Part shown: positions 46,459-56,613 of the stretch, piece after piece | Layout of the letters: every line of letters starts with the position of its first letter | Numbering within the stretch: position 1 is the first letter of the stretch | DNA from: Fibrobacteria bacterium | GTDB taxonomy: Bacteria > Fibrobacterota > Fibrobacteria > UBA11236 | DNA length: 64,000 nt | Direction: 5' to 3' | NCBI GenBank assembly: GCA_017881725.1 | Contig: JADGQO010000073.1 | Location: forward strand, 1-64,000 | The notes under the pieces: generated by a model | Seen by the model: the letters and a program-made list of their open reading frames with translations, nothing else | Database searches by the model: none | What the model was told of the DNA's origin: nothing | Translations under genes and position numbers: made by a program

Positions 46459-47154
46459 TCAGCGGTTGTTCAAAACGTGGCTGACAATGATAGCAACTTG
46501 GTCGGCGAATGTTAACCCTGAGGTATCGATTTCCACGGCGTCCGGCGCCTTTGCCAAGGGGCTGTGCTGGCGGCTGGAATCGATGTGATCCCGTTCGATG
46601 AGATTAGCCAGGACGTGTTGGAAATCCGGCTCTTGACCCATGGTTTTAAGTTCCATAACCCGCCGTTTAGCGCGGACTTCCGGGCTGGCGTACATGAAAA
46701 ACTTGAAGCGTGCATTCGGGAAAACCACCGTGGCCATATCGCGGCCTTCCACCACGGCGGGATTGCGCAGGCCAATCTCCCGCTGGATGGGAACCAGGGC
46801 CTCCCGCACCATGGGGATGCGGGCAAAATCCGAGACGGCCGCAGTCACGCCATCGGTTCGAATCTCCCGGCTTAAATCGCGGCCGTTCACGCGCAAATGC
46901 CCGCGCGCATCGACTTCCCATTTCAAATCCGACAACAGGTTTTTCAGGCCTTCGGCATCGACCGGAACAATGCCTTTTTCCTGAGCTAGAAAAGTCACCG
47001 CCCGATACATCGCCCCGGTATCCAAGTGCAGAATACCCAATTCCTTGGCCACGATGCGGGCCGTGCTGCTTTTACCCGAGCCGCTGGTGCCGTCAATGGC
47101 GACGACGTAATGCTTTTCCTTCGAGCTGTTCATGTTCATAATCGTTGCAAACAA
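46459..47154 (-). CDS. cmk: Cytidylate kinase
   Basis: YVVAIDGTSGSGKSSTARIVAKELGILHLDTGAMYRAVTF...VVEGRDMATVVFPNARFKFFMYASPEVRAKRR. Confidence 0.96.
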   Translation of the reverse strand: MFATIMNMNSSKEKHYVVAIDGTSGSGKSSTARIVAKELGILHLDTGAMYRAVTFLAQEKGIVPVDAEGLKNLLSDLKWEVDARGHLRVNGRDLSREIRTDGVTAAVSDFARIPMVREALVPIQREIGLRNPAVVEGRDMATVVFPNARFKFFMYASPEVRAKRRVMELKTMGQEPDFQHVLANLIERDHIDSSRQHSPLAKAPDAVEIDTSGLTFADQVAIIVSHVLNNR

Positions 47155-47254
47155 AGCTAGGAATTAGCCTGAAGGGTGGCATTCGACGCGAACGGCTTGA
47201 TATAATTCTGCAAAACCTCAATCGAGGGTAAAGGTCCCGTTTGCTCAATCACGC

Positions 47255-48058
47255 GTGAAAACCAATCTCCCTCCCACAGCCCCAAAGGCGGGTCCGCTAC
47301 TCCATTGGTTCGCCCTGTTTTTGGGAGTAGTCGCCTGCCAAGGCATGTACTGTTCCGACAAGCCAGCGGCGCCGGCCTTACCGACGGTTTATCTTACCGA
47401 TATCCATCTGGAAATGGCCGATCCGGAAACGGGTAACCCCGGCATTTATCTCGCTTGGAAGCCCGATTCCCAAGGCCATGCGACTTACTACGAGATTTAC
47501 CAAGGGGTGCAGCGCGACTCGCTGAAGAGCGCCCTGTTGACCGTGCCCGCTTCCAAAAACGCCGGGGATACTCCTCATGTGGTTTTGAATTTGCCGGATA
47601 CATCCCTGCCCTTAACCGTGTACTACGCGATCAGAGCCGTTTGGGTCGAGGCTACCGGGCAGAAGCGCCAGAGCGATAGCCTGGCCGTGGATTCCATCAC
47701 GATATTGCCCTCCTTCTCCATCCTGCAACCGTCACCGGGAAGTTACCTGTCCGGCCGTGTGCTGAAAATTGAGGTGGAGACCCAGAGCGGCTCCGGTATT
47801 CTCTTGCGAAGCAAGTTGTGGGAAAAAAGAGCCGGAGTTTGGTCCGTTAAACAAGATACCTGCATGCCTTTGAACGCGTGCTTTACCCCCATTTTCGGCA
47901 ATACCCAGCAGGTGGATTCGCTGGTTCTCGAAGGCCTGACCCCGGGAGACACGATATCCGATTTCCTTTGCCTGCAAGGCGCGGAAAGTTTTCAGGGCCA
48001 TCAGACCGGGTTAAACCAAAGCTTGGGATGCTCTCGGTTTCATCGGATAGGCCTATGA
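47255..48058 (+). CDS. Hypothetical fibronectin-III-like lipoprotein upstream of porU
   Basis: Lipobox-like LHWFALFLGVVACQG; IYLAWKPDSQGHATYYEIYQG FnIII-like; stop overlaps the porU ATG (ATGA). Confidence 0.55.
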   Translation: MKTNLPPTAPKAGPLLHWFALFLGVVACQGMYCSDKPAAPALPTVYLTDIHLEMADPETGNPGIYLAWKPDSQGHATYYEIYQGVQRDSLKSALLTVPASKNAGDTPHVVLNLPDTSLPLTVYYAIRAVWVEATGQKRQSDSLAVDSITILPSFSILQPSPGSYLSGRVLKIEVETQSGSGILLRSKLWEKRAGVWSVKQDTCMPLNACFTPIFGNTQQVDSLVLEGLTPGDTISDFLCLQGAESFQGHQTGLNQSLGCSRFHRIGL

Positions 48059-51000
48059 AACCATTTCTATCCCGGTGGCGAATCGCGCTCGCATTGGGCG
48101 CCTTGATGGGGTCTTCAGGATTGCCGGCGGCTTGGTCCTTGACGGGAATTCAAAAACCGTTTTCTCAGGCCACGACCAGGACGGCCTCGATGAGCCCGCA
48201 AATGCCTTCGTCGCCGGCCAAGGGTGAATGGACGCTCCTCGCCACGGATTCCAAGGGGTTTCGGGCAGCGTGGCAATCGTCATTTCCTTCCTCCAACCCG
48301 ACGGCATCGCGGGCGCGGAAGCTTGGCGAACGCACGCTCAGTTTCGCCGTACCACCGGGAACCGTCCCCGTCGTGACGGTGGAAAGCCAGCAAAGCGATT
48401 CGGGGGCCGGATCGTTTACGGTAACGCCCACGTCACGGTTCCGTGACGTTACCCTGGCGGCGATGGTCTGGAATCCGGGAGGCTTCTCCGGGCTCTCGCG
48501 GGTTCGGATCGCATCCTTCCGGATCGATTTCAAAACCGTTTCCGGTCGGAATTTCCGGTCGGCCTTCGCCCCGCCGGCCAACAGCCCGGCCGAACAAGCC
48601 CTGTCCTCCTGGCTCATCAATTACGTCCAATCGAGGAATTTTCGCAGCGCTCCGGTTACGGTTCTCGCCAAATCTTCCGCTGCGGGGCCTGGGCCGAGCG
48701 CATTTCTTCCCAGGCAGCGGCTGTTAATAAAAACCCGAGGACAAAACATCGAAGTAGTCGAATTCGCCGCGCTGGATAAGGCGGGACTGCCTCTGTCCTC
48801 TATCGATCCCAGGTACATGCGCTTGTATCAGGATGGCGTGGAAAAGCCCATGTACATTCAGGGTCAAGACGACGGACATTGGGATCCCGGAGACTTCATC
48901 GAGTTCATCGGCAACCGGCCGGTAGGCGTCAACTCCTACAACTCTTTCTACTCCGCGACGGCGGATTTCATGTTAACCTGGGGAGGGGGAACTTTGGGGT
49001 TACGGGCCCCGTTCGTTCCGGTGGCGCCGCGACAAATGTCCGCCGGGATATTCGATTCGGCGACGGTTAAACGGGCCCAGCCCTTTCATGTGCACGACCA
49101 CCAAGAACAAGATTTGGAAATTTTACGCATCGGTTCCACGTCGGCGGACGATATTGTCGACCTGGGTTCGCGCGTGGAAGAAAACGAACTGACGGATTTT
49201 TGGTTTTGGACGAAAGTGGGCACCCAAAAAGATTCGCGTGACGTGGAGTTTAATTTGGGCTACAACGCCGCGACGCAGGCCTTTGGAACCGACGCAGGCT
49301 CCTCGCAAGCCTCTGGTGCAGGCGACTTACGCATCGTGGTCAATCTCAAAGGCGTGACTAATAATTCCAATGCGGATCCGGACCATCATGTCAAATTCCT
49401 TTTGAATGGGACGGATATTTCCCTGGTCGGCGGCGCCCGCAACGACGCCGTGTGGGAAGGTCAGAATAGTTTTACCTGGAAATCATCCCCGCTCAAACCC
49501 GGGATTTTACTTCCAGGAAAAAACGTACTGACGATGCAAAAGGTGAACGACCTTTTCACTTCGAATGGAACGTTAGTCGAAAATCAGGATGCCTATTTGA
49601 ACTATTTCGAATTGGATTTTCCCGCGAGTTATAAAGTACAGGGCGATATGCTGAGATTTTCCAACAGCTTTCCGGACAGCGTGGGCAATGTCGGATTCAG
49701 TTTGGATGGGTTCTCTACGGCGGCGGTCTCGATATGGGATCTGGCGGGACGGAAGCTTGCGAACTTCGGGATTACCAATCAAGGTTCCCGCATCCAAATC
49801 AACCTGGTGGACAGCCTGTCCGGGGCCACTTCGTATTTGGCGTGCGGCCTGGACAAGCGTGAAAAACCTGACCTACACTTGGATACCTTGCCGGATTTGT
49901 TGAACCCTTCGGAAGGGGCGGACGATATCTTCATCACCCAAAAATACCTGCGCGGACCGGCGCTGGATTCCTTGGTGGCTTTTCACCGCAAGCAGGGCTT
50001 GCGCTGCGCAATAGTCATGGCGGACCATATCTACCAAACCTTCGGGGACGGCAGCATGGATCCGGCGGCCATCCGGCGCTTCACGCAATACGCCTATGCC
50101 AATTGGCCTCGCCCCGCGCCGACCTACCTGACCTTGGTAGGCGATGCATCCACCTGGTTCGACAAGCAAAGCGGCTCCTTCCAGGTCACGACTGTGCCCA
50201 CCCATTTGGTGAATATCAGCGGCTGGGGCGTCGCGGCCGACGACGATTATTTCGCCAAAGTTAACGGCGAAGATGATTTGGCGGACCTGTTCATCGGACG
50301 CATTCCCGTGACCACCCCAGCGGAATTGTCGGGCGTGGTGCATAAAACCATCCTGCTGGAAACCGCGCGGCCCGCCGGCCATTGGCAGAACAAGGCACTT
50401 TTGATTTCCGGATATGAATCGTCCTTCATGGATCAAAATTCTGTTCTGGAAAGTATCGCCGCGGCCAACGATCGGCAAATATCCCGGGTCGATTTATATC
50501 CTGGGTCACCGTACTACGAAGACCGGATACGGTTGGGAAATTTCCTCAATCAATTGGACTCGGGATTCAACCTGGTGACTTTCGTCGGTCATGGCGGGGG
50601 CGCCGTATGGTCGGACGCCGGCGTGTTGACGCTGAAGGAAATCGACGCAGGCAAAGTCAACGGAGATTTTCCCATACCCCTGGTGGCCTCCATCACCTGC
50701 CTCACCGGTTATTTCGAAGACGTCGCGGCCCGATCTTTGGGAGAGGAAATGGTGCGTCTGGAAAAAGGCGGCGCGGCGAGCTTCTATGGCGCAGCCGGAT
50801 ATATTTCCAACGCAGCCGGAACACCCTTGTCCTCCGAACTGGTTTCCGCCGCCACCGGCAACGTTTACGGTACAGTGGGAGCCTTGATCACCCAATCGGA
50901 AAATCTGGTCCGCCTTAAAACCGGCGACGCGTTCCTTCCGATTCTTGCTGAATTCAATCTGCTGGGCGACCCGGCTTTGCATCTGTCGTTCGCCTCTGCA

Positions 51001-53037
51001 GAGGGAATATTGACACTGCAACCCCAATCCTTGGGGGGAACCTTAACGTTACGGGCCCACGGTGAGGGTCTGGCCATGGACAAGGCCGATGGAATCGCGA
51101 CCATCTATTTCGGAGATTCGGTGGAAAGCGAGACGCCCATTTCCGTGACGCAAGGGGCATTCGATCTGACGCATCATTTTACCGCCTTGCCCACCACCTT
51201 GGCCGCAGCCATGAAAAACGGAAAGGTCATCGTGGATTATTGGGATGATGGGAAGTCCCGCGAGGTTTCCGCGCCCTTTTCGTCCTTGGACTGGCTGATC
51301 GATTCAGTAGGCATTTCTCCCGCCGATGCGGCTCCGGGGGATTCCGTTTCCATACAAATGCGGCTGGCGACGGTTTATCCGAAAACATCCTTTCAATCCG
51401 GTGTGGCGTTATTCGCGGTCGGCCCGAGTGATGCTGCCCCGGCCTTCCCGGATGAAAGCCAGCAAGTATTGCAAAGCGCCGACGGAGTGCATTTCCAATC
51501 GGCGCATAAAGTCAAGTTATTGGTGCCGCCTGGAAATTTCGTACATCCTCGGGCCTACCTGGCCTTCCGAATATTTCTTCAGGTCATGAATGATTTAGGC
51601 CAGCCCATGCAAACGCTTTCCAATCTGAATTCGCGGACTTACTCCGTCCCCCTGTCCGAGCTGGCGCGCCTGGAAATTCCCACTCCGGCCTTCCGCCTCC
51701 CCATCCAGGATAAGCTCGGCGTTTGGATTCCCATTCACAACCGGGGATTGGGCACGGCCAAATTGTTCAGCCTGGCATTGACGGAAGATCCGCAAGGCGC
51801 GCAACCGATTTTCGATACCCTGCGATTTAGCGGCGAGTTGGGGACTGGTAAAATTGATTCCCTGTTTTTCAACCTGGCGGACAGCATGGTGAACGGAAAA
51901 ACCCTGCGCGTCGAATTGCTCCCAGCCCGGCCCGGAGAGGTCGCTGCGGTCGGCGCAGCCCGAGATTCCGTGCTTCACGTACAAACCATCTTATTAGGTG
52001 CGGGAGATGATTTCACCCTCGATCCGCAAGGAACAAAAGTATCCCTGTCGAAATCCGGTAAGCCAGCGCGTATTTTCGTGGAACGCTCTCCTCTCGACTC
52101 CTTACCCGGATATTTGCGGCCCGCATCTATGCGGCCCGTACCGACGGGAGGCCCCGATGGTCGCATGCATATATCCCTATCCTCCAACGCGAATTCCGCA
52201 AATGAATGGATCGTTTCGGCCGTAAAAAAACCGCCGGGGATTTCCGCTGGAGTAAAAACCACGGCGAACTCCGAGCCCATTCCGCCGGGGCCCGCATGGC
52301 ATTATCGGGACGACCAGGGATTGGTTTGGCTCAAGTTGGATTCACTGTCCGATGCGAACATGTTTTTCAATTCGCGCTTGCTTGGAAATGGTTATTACGC
52401 CCTGTTGCAAAATTCGGATCTGGACGCCCCGTTGATCCAGATGAGCAGCCGAGGCCAAACGCTTCTGCCCGATGATTTTGTTCCGTTGCATACGGCCATC
52501 GATATCGTAATCCGCGACGGACAAGGCGTGGACCTGGTTTCCCACCCTCCGGTCGTTACCCTGAACGGCGCGTCCCCGGACTCCACTGCGCTGAGCCGTG
52601 ATGCGTCACGGTTCCCGACCCTGGCCCGCCTGAATTTTTTACCGAAGCGGACTTCCGGGCTCGATTCCCTGCGCGTCGTGGCTCGGGATATTTCCGGAAA
52701 CATCGCCGCGAAAACCTTGGTGTACCGCATGGGCGAAAGCCTGTCCATCAAGGATTTGGGAGCCTATCCGAATCCCTTCGCGGACACCACCACCTTCGTT
52801 TTTAGTTTGACGGATTATTGCGATCGGGTCGATTTAAAGGTCTATTCGCGCGCGGGCCGCCTGGTGCGGGGCCTGGAAGAGCGCAACGTGGTCGGATACC
52901 AGGAAGTGCCGTGGGATGGACGCGGGGAACGCGGGGGCGAAATCGCCAATGGATTGTATTTCCTTAAGGTGACCGCAACGGCAGGGTCTTCGCAGTCCAC
53001 GCGCATCTTCAAGTTGTTCAAGAAGCGTCGCAAATAA
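48055..53037 (+). CDS. porU: Type IX secretion sortase PorU-like (peptidase family C25, gingipain-like) with FlgD-like C-terminal domain
   Basis: LVTFVGHGGGAVWSD...VASITCLTGYFEDVAARSLGEEMVRLEKGGAASFYGAAGY (C25 His/Cys dyad); tail SLSIKDLGAYPNPFADTTTFVFSLTDYCDRVDLKVYSRAGRLVRGL...VPWDGRGERGGEIANGLYFLKVTA. Confidence 0.85.
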   Translation: MKPFLSRWRIALALGALMGSSGLPAAWSLTGIQKPFSQATTRTASMSPQMPSSPAKGEWTLLATDSKGFRAAWQSSFPSSNPTASRARKLGERTLSFAVPPGTVPVVTVESQQSDSGAGSFTVTPTSRFRDVTLAAMVWNPGGFSGLSRVRIASFRIDFKTVSGRNFRSAFAPPANSPAEQALSSWLINYVQSRNFRSAPVTVLAKSSAAGPGPSAFLPRQRLLIKTRGQNIEVVEFAALDKAGLPLSSIDPRYMRLYQDGVEKPMYIQGQDDGHWDPGDFIEFIGNRPVGVNSYNSFYSATADFMLTWGGGTLGLRAPFVPVAPRQMSAGIFDSATVKRAQPFHVHDHQEQDLEILRIGSTSADDIVDLGSRVEENELTDFWFWTKVGTQKDSRDVEFNLGYNAATQAFGTDAGSSQASGAGDLRIVVNLKGVTNNSNADPDHHVKFLLNGTDISLVGGARNDAVWEGQNSFTWKSSPLKPGILLPGKNVLTMQKVNDLFTSNGTLVENQDAYLNYFELDFPASYKVQGDMLRFSNSFPDSVGNVGFSLDGFSTAAVSIWDLAGRKLANFGITNQGSRIQINLVDSLSGATSYLACGLDKREKPDLHLDTLPDLLNPSEGADDIFITQKYLRGPALDSLVAFHRKQGLRCAIVMADHIYQTFGDGSMDPAAIRRFTQYAYANWPRPAPTYLTLVGDASTWFDKQSGSFQVTTVPTHLVNISGWGVAADDDYFAKVNGEDDLADLFIGRIPVTTPAELSGVVHKTILLETARPAGHWQNKALLISGYESSFMDQNSVLESIAAANDRQISRVDLYPGSPYYEDRIRLGNFLNQLDSGFNLVTFVGHGGGAVWSDAGVLTLKEIDAGKVNGDFPIPLVASITCLTGYFEDVAARSLGEEMVRLEKGGAASFYGAAGYISNAAGTPLSSELVSAATGNVYGTVGALITQSENLVRLKTGDAFLPILAEFNLLGDPALHLSFASAEGILTLQPQSLGGTLTLRAHGEGLAMDKADGIATIYFGDSVESETPISVTQGAFDLTHHFTALPTTLAAAMKNGKVIVDYWDDGKSREVSAPFSSLDWLIDSVGISPADAAPGDSVSIQMRLATVYPKTSFQSGVALFAVGPSDAAPAFPDESQQVLQSADGVHFQSAHKVKLLVPPGNFVHPRAYLAFRIFLQVMNDLGQPMQTLSNLNSRTYSVPLSELARLEIPTPAFRLPIQDKLGVWIPIHNRGLGTAKLFSLALTEDPQGAQPIFDTLRFSGELGTGKIDSLFFNLADSMVNGKTLRVELLPARPGEVAAVGAARDSVLHVQTILLGAGDDFTLDPQGTKVSLSKSGKPARIFVERSPLDSLPGYLRPASMRPVPTGGPDGRMHISLSSNANSANEWIVSAVKKPPGISAGVKTTANSEPIPPGPAWHYRDDQGLVWLKLDSLSDANMFFNSRLLGNGYYALLQNSDLDAPLIQMSSRGQTLLPDDFVPLHTAIDIVIRDGQGVDLVSHPPVVTLNGASPDSTALSRDASRFPTLARLNFLPKRTSGLDSLRVVARDISGNIAAKTLVYRMGESLSIKDLGAYPNPFADTTTFVFSLTDYCDRVDLKVYSRAGRLVRGLEERNVVGYQEVPWDGRGERGGEIANGLYFLKVTATAGSSQSTRIFKLFKKRRK

Positions 53038-53064
53038 TTTGGCGAAGGAGTATCTTTCGCTAGC

Positions 53065-53901
53065 ATGATGCGCGATGCCGAACCGGAAGCCGAAGACGAC
53101 GGAAATGACGGAGATAATGGAAAAGGCCCCGAGGCCGAGCAGGAAAATCCGGAAGAGATTTTCTCCCCTCCCGAAATCCACGACCCCTTGTCTCCTTTGG
53201 CTCCCGGCCTTTATCTCGTGGCCACGCCCATCGGGAATTTGGAAGACATCACCTTTCGCGCCGTAAGAATCCTGAAGTCCGCTGATTTGATTTTGGCAGA
53301 GGACACGCGGCACTCACGGGTTTTGTTGAGCCACTACGGCATCGGCCGTCCCAGCGAGAGCTACAATGATTTCAATAAGGAAAAACGCACGCCGGGTTAC
53401 ATCGACAGGTTGAAACAAGGCCAACGTCTGGCCTTGATCTGTGATGCAGGGACTCCCGGCATCGCGGATCCGGCCTTCAATTTGGTAAAGGCGGCGCTGG
53501 CGGAAAACGTGAAGGTTTTCCCGATTCCCGGCCCGTGCGCGTTGATTACGGCATTGACCGGTTCGGGAATGCCCACCGACCGGTTCGCTTTCGAAAATTT
53601 TCCGCCCAAGAAATCCGCCCAACGTCTTCGCAAACTGGAAACCTTGAAAGCCCGCTGGGGCGAAGACGAACAGCATGCTCCGACGCTGGCTTTTTATGTT
53701 TCGCCGCACCAGGTGCGTCAATTCCTGGAGGAAATCGGAGAAGTATTCGGGCCGGAGCATCATGTCGTATTGGCCCGGGAGCTTACCAAGAAATTCGAAG
53801 AGTTCCTGGCCGGTCCGGTTTCCAAGCTGCGCGAACATTATCGCGAGCGCACGCCGAAGGGGGAATTCGTCCTGCTTCTCCACCCGCAAAATAAACGCTG
53901 A
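53065..53901 (+). CDS. rsmI: 16S rRNA (cytidine(1402)-2'-O)-methyltransferase
   Basis: LYLVATPIGNLEDITFRAVRILKSADLILAEDTRHSRVLLSHYGI...LALICDAGTPGIADPAFNLVKAALAENVKVFPIPGPCALITALTGSGMPTDRFAFENFPP. Confidence 0.96.
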   Translation: MMRDAEPEAEDDGNDGDNGKGPEAEQENPEEIFSPPEIHDPLSPLAPGLYLVATPIGNLEDITFRAVRILKSADLILAEDTRHSRVLLSHYGIGRPSESYNDFNKEKRTPGYIDRLKQGQRLALICDAGTPGIADPAFNLVKAALAENVKVFPIPGPCALITALTGSGMPTDRFAFENFPPKKSAQRLRKLETLKARWGEDEQHAPTLAFYVSPHQVRQFLEEIGEVFGPEHHVVLARELTKKFEEFLAGPVSKLREHYRERTPKGEFVLLLHPQNKR

Positions 53902-55478
53902 TGCTCAAAGCGATTTTACTTCGCCTGCGCCCGAGCCGTCCTATCTGGCCTTTATTAGGCTGGATCATTTTCTCATCCGCCGCCTGGGCCTTATGCTACC
54001 CGCCCTTTCCGCTGGGGCCATTAGCCTTCGTCGTCCTCATCCCTGCCATGCTGGCGACCTTACGGCTTAACCTGAAACAAGCCTTCGCCTATCATTTCGC
54101 CAGTGGCATCGTTTACAACATCATCATGTACTGGTGGATTTACAATGTGATGAAAGTCGGTCCGGCGCTGGTGATTGGGTTCGGCCTCATCCTGCTCATT
54201 CTGTTCTTGTCTCTTTTTAACGCGCTCCTGGGTTGGCTGTTCGGGGTATTGGCGCGTCTCCCCTATGGGCTGTTGGCCTATCCGTTTTTATGGTCAGGAT
54301 TGGAGGTTCTGCGCACGCGCGGGGAAATGTCCTTTCCCTGGAACGACATGGGTTATGCCCTGGGAAACTGGCCCGTAATGATCCAAAGCGCGTCCTGGCT
54401 GGGAGTATTCGGATTAACCTTTGTTATTGTCGTCACGAATGTCGGTTGGCTTTCTGCATTTCGCGCATGGCGCGGCGGGAGATGGGCGTTGGGTTTTGCT
54501 TCGGCGGCGGTTTCCTTACTGATACCGTTATTGATCTGCGCCCAAGGATTGGTATCCCTGGACGCGCCCGACGTTGCGCCGATCGCGACCATGGACATAT
54601 CCTTGATTCAACCGGCCATTCCGCAAACCAAGAAATGGGATGAGCATTATTTCCAGGAGGTGATGCAAAAAACTTGGGACACCATGGATAGTTCAGCCAC
54701 CTCGATTGACGGCACGGACTTGATGGTCTTGGCGGAAACGGCCGTTCCGGATTTCCTGAAAAGCCGCGACGAGGTGATTGCGCATTTCCGCGCGAAGGCC
54801 CGTAAAACCGGCGCTGATATCGTCGTCGGCGCTTTGGATGCGATTCCCGACCCCAAGCCCTATCACGCTTATCTCTTTTTCAATTCCGCTTTCCTGTTCC
54901 GGGGCCATGCCCCCGAAGATACTTTGGAACAGTACTCCAAAATCAGGTTGGTGCCCTTCAGCGAGCGCCTGCCCTTCGACGACGTCTTTCCCATCATCAA
55001 CTATGTCAATCTCGGGGAGGGCGACTTTTCTCCCGGAACCGACATTAAGATCTGGCGGAACCGGGTCCCGTACGCGCCTTCGATTTGTTATGAAATCATT
55101 TATCCCGACCTGGCTCGGGAAATGCGCCGCCGGGGAGCGCAATTGTTCGTCAATATCACTAATGATGGATGGTTCGGTTACAGCAATGCGCCCTACCAAC
55201 ACGCCAACATCGCCCGATTCCGCGCCGTGGAAACCGGCGTCCCAATCGCGCGCTGCGCCAACGCCGGCATCAGCGTGTTCTATGATTATAAAGGACGCGT
55301 GGTGTCGAAAACAAAGTTGTTCCAGCAGAGCGTTTTGCGCTGCAAATTACCGATCAAGGTTCGCGATACTTGGTACTTGCAGCATGGGGATGCCGTGGAA
55401 AATCTCTTAGCGTGGATTTTCCCATTCGGGTTTTTAGCTTGCTGCGTTCTAGCCATAAAAGGAAAATTATTCGGCTGA
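53901..55478 (+). CDS. lnt: Apolipoprotein N-acyltransferase
   Basis: Eight-TM N-terminus and nitrilase domain (DLMVLAETAVPDFL, KIRLVPFSERLPF, APSICYEIIYPDLAREMRRRGAQLFVNITNDGWFG); TGATG overlap with rsmI. Confidence 0.95.
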   Translation: MLKAILLRLRPSRPIWPLLGWIIFSSAAWALCYPPFPLGPLAFVVLIPAMLATLRLNLKQAFAYHFASGIVYNIIMYWWIYNVMKVGPALVIGFGLILLILFLSLFNALLGWLFGVLARLPYGLLAYPFLWSGLEVLRTRGEMSFPWNDMGYALGNWPVMIQSASWLGVFGLTFVIVVTNVGWLSAFRAWRGGRWALGFASAAVSLLIPLLICAQGLVSLDAPDVAPIATMDISLIQPAIPQTKKWDEHYFQEVMQKTWDTMDSSATSIDGTDLMVLAETAVPDFLKSRDEVIAHFRAKARKTGADIVVGALDAIPDPKPYHAYLFFNSAFLFRGHAPEDTLEQYSKIRLVPFSERLPFDDVFPIINYVNLGEGDFSPGTDIKIWRNRVPYAPSICYEIIYPDLAREMRRRGAQLFVNITNDGWFGYSNAPYQHANIARFRAVETGVPIARCANAGISVFYDYKGRVVSKTKLFQQSVLRCKLPIKVRDTWYLQHGDAVENLLAWIFPFGFLACCVLAIKGKLFG

Positions 55479-55814
55479 CGATTGTGAGGGCTCTAGGTTC
55501 AATCCAATCCGAACTTCTTTCCAATACCGGAGCATCTTCTCACGGATTACGCTAGGCTCTAGGTCCTGCAACGCTTCCAGCAAAGGCCCCACCTCCACGA
55601 GTTGATTTTTACCGCCTCCACATTCAACCAGGCCCACCGGCCCTCCGGAATAAATCAGGTTGCAGAAATTGAAGGAACAACGAATGAAGTGCCGACCGGA
55701 TATGGAAACGTTTTCGGACAGGAACTCCCTGCCTTGAACGATTTCCAATCCAGGCGCGGGCCGCAGGGCTTCATCCTGGGAACCCTGATTAGCCGCTGGT
55801 GTTTTTTCTTCCAT
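55467..55814 (-). CDS. Hypothetical protein
   Basis: In-frame ATG at 55814: MEEKTPAANQGSQDEALRPAPGLEIVQGREFLSENVSISGRHFIRCSFNFCNLIYSGGPVGLVECGGG; convergent 12-bp overlap with lnt. Confidence 0.55.
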   Translation of the reverse strand: MEEKTPAANQGSQDEALRPAPGLEIVQGREFLSENVSISGRHFIRCSFNFCNLIYSGGPVGLVECGGGKNQLVEVGPLLEALQDLEPSVIREKMLRYWKEVRIGLNLEPSQSSAE

Positions 55815-55842
55815 GAATGAATCTTCCGCTGCTATGGGATTT

Positions 55843-56613
55843 CTAAACCGGGGGAAAAGCATGCTTGCGCACGGCATCGCAATAGCCCCGTGCGCCCCGC
55901 AACGCTTCTTGGCGGACATCGGAAAAGGCTTTGGCGAAGGGCGGCAAATGGCCTCCGCGAATTCCGAGAAAGTCATGCAAGACCAAGACTTGGCCATTCA
56001 CTCCGGGCCCCGCGCCGATGCCGATAGTGGGTATGGGGATGCGAGCGGTGATTTGCGCGGCCAGGTCGAATGCCATATGTTCCAGGACCAAGGCGACGGC
56101 TCCGGCTTGCGCCAATCCTTCTGCGGCGCTTAAAACCTCATCACGCTCCCGATCGGAATGCCCGACCTGCTTGAACGATTTGGCTGTCTGGGGAAGCAAG
56201 CCCAAATGGCCAATCACGGCGATTCCTTCGGACGTAATCGCCCTCACGGCGTCGAACTTGGGACCCTCCAGTTTCACCGAATGCGCTCCGCAGTCCCTAA
56301 AGCGTTTGGCGTTCATGGCCGCTAAGGCAGGTTGCGCATCGGAGCCATAAGGCATATCCGCGACGATATGCGTTAGCGGCGCGCCCCGCGACGCCGCACC
56401 TACGAACAGGCACATCGCGTCCATGCCGACTTCCCGTGTGGACGAAAGACCCAATACCACATTGGCCAAGGAATCGCCGACCAGGATGAGATCCACTCCC
56501 GCTTCCTCTAAAATGGCCGCGAAGGGGAAATCATATGCCGTGGCCATCACCAAGGGTTCACGTTTAAAACGGGGGAAATCGCCGGCAAGAATCATAAGTG
56601 AAAAATAGTTCAA
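55843..56613 (-). CDS. panB: 3-methyl-2-oxobutanoate hydroxymethyltransferase
   Basis: MATAYDFPFAAILEEAGVDLILVGDSLANVVLGLSSTREV...IVADMPYGS...VKLEG...IAVIGHLGLLPQTAK...IPTIGIGAGPGVNGQVLVLHDFLGI. Confidence 0.96.
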   Translation of the reverse strand: MNYFSLMILAGDFPRFKREPLVMATAYDFPFAAILEEAGVDLILVGDSLANVVLGLSSTREVGMDAMCLFVGAASRGAPLTHIVADMPYGSDAQPALAAMNAKRFRDCGAHSVKLEGPKFDAVRAITSEGIAVIGHLGLLPQTAKSFKQVGHSDRERDEVLSAAEGLAQAGAVALVLEHMAFDLAAQITARIPIPTIGIGAGPGVNGQVLVLHDFLGIRGGHLPPFAKAFSDVRQEALRGARGYCDAVRKHAFPPV

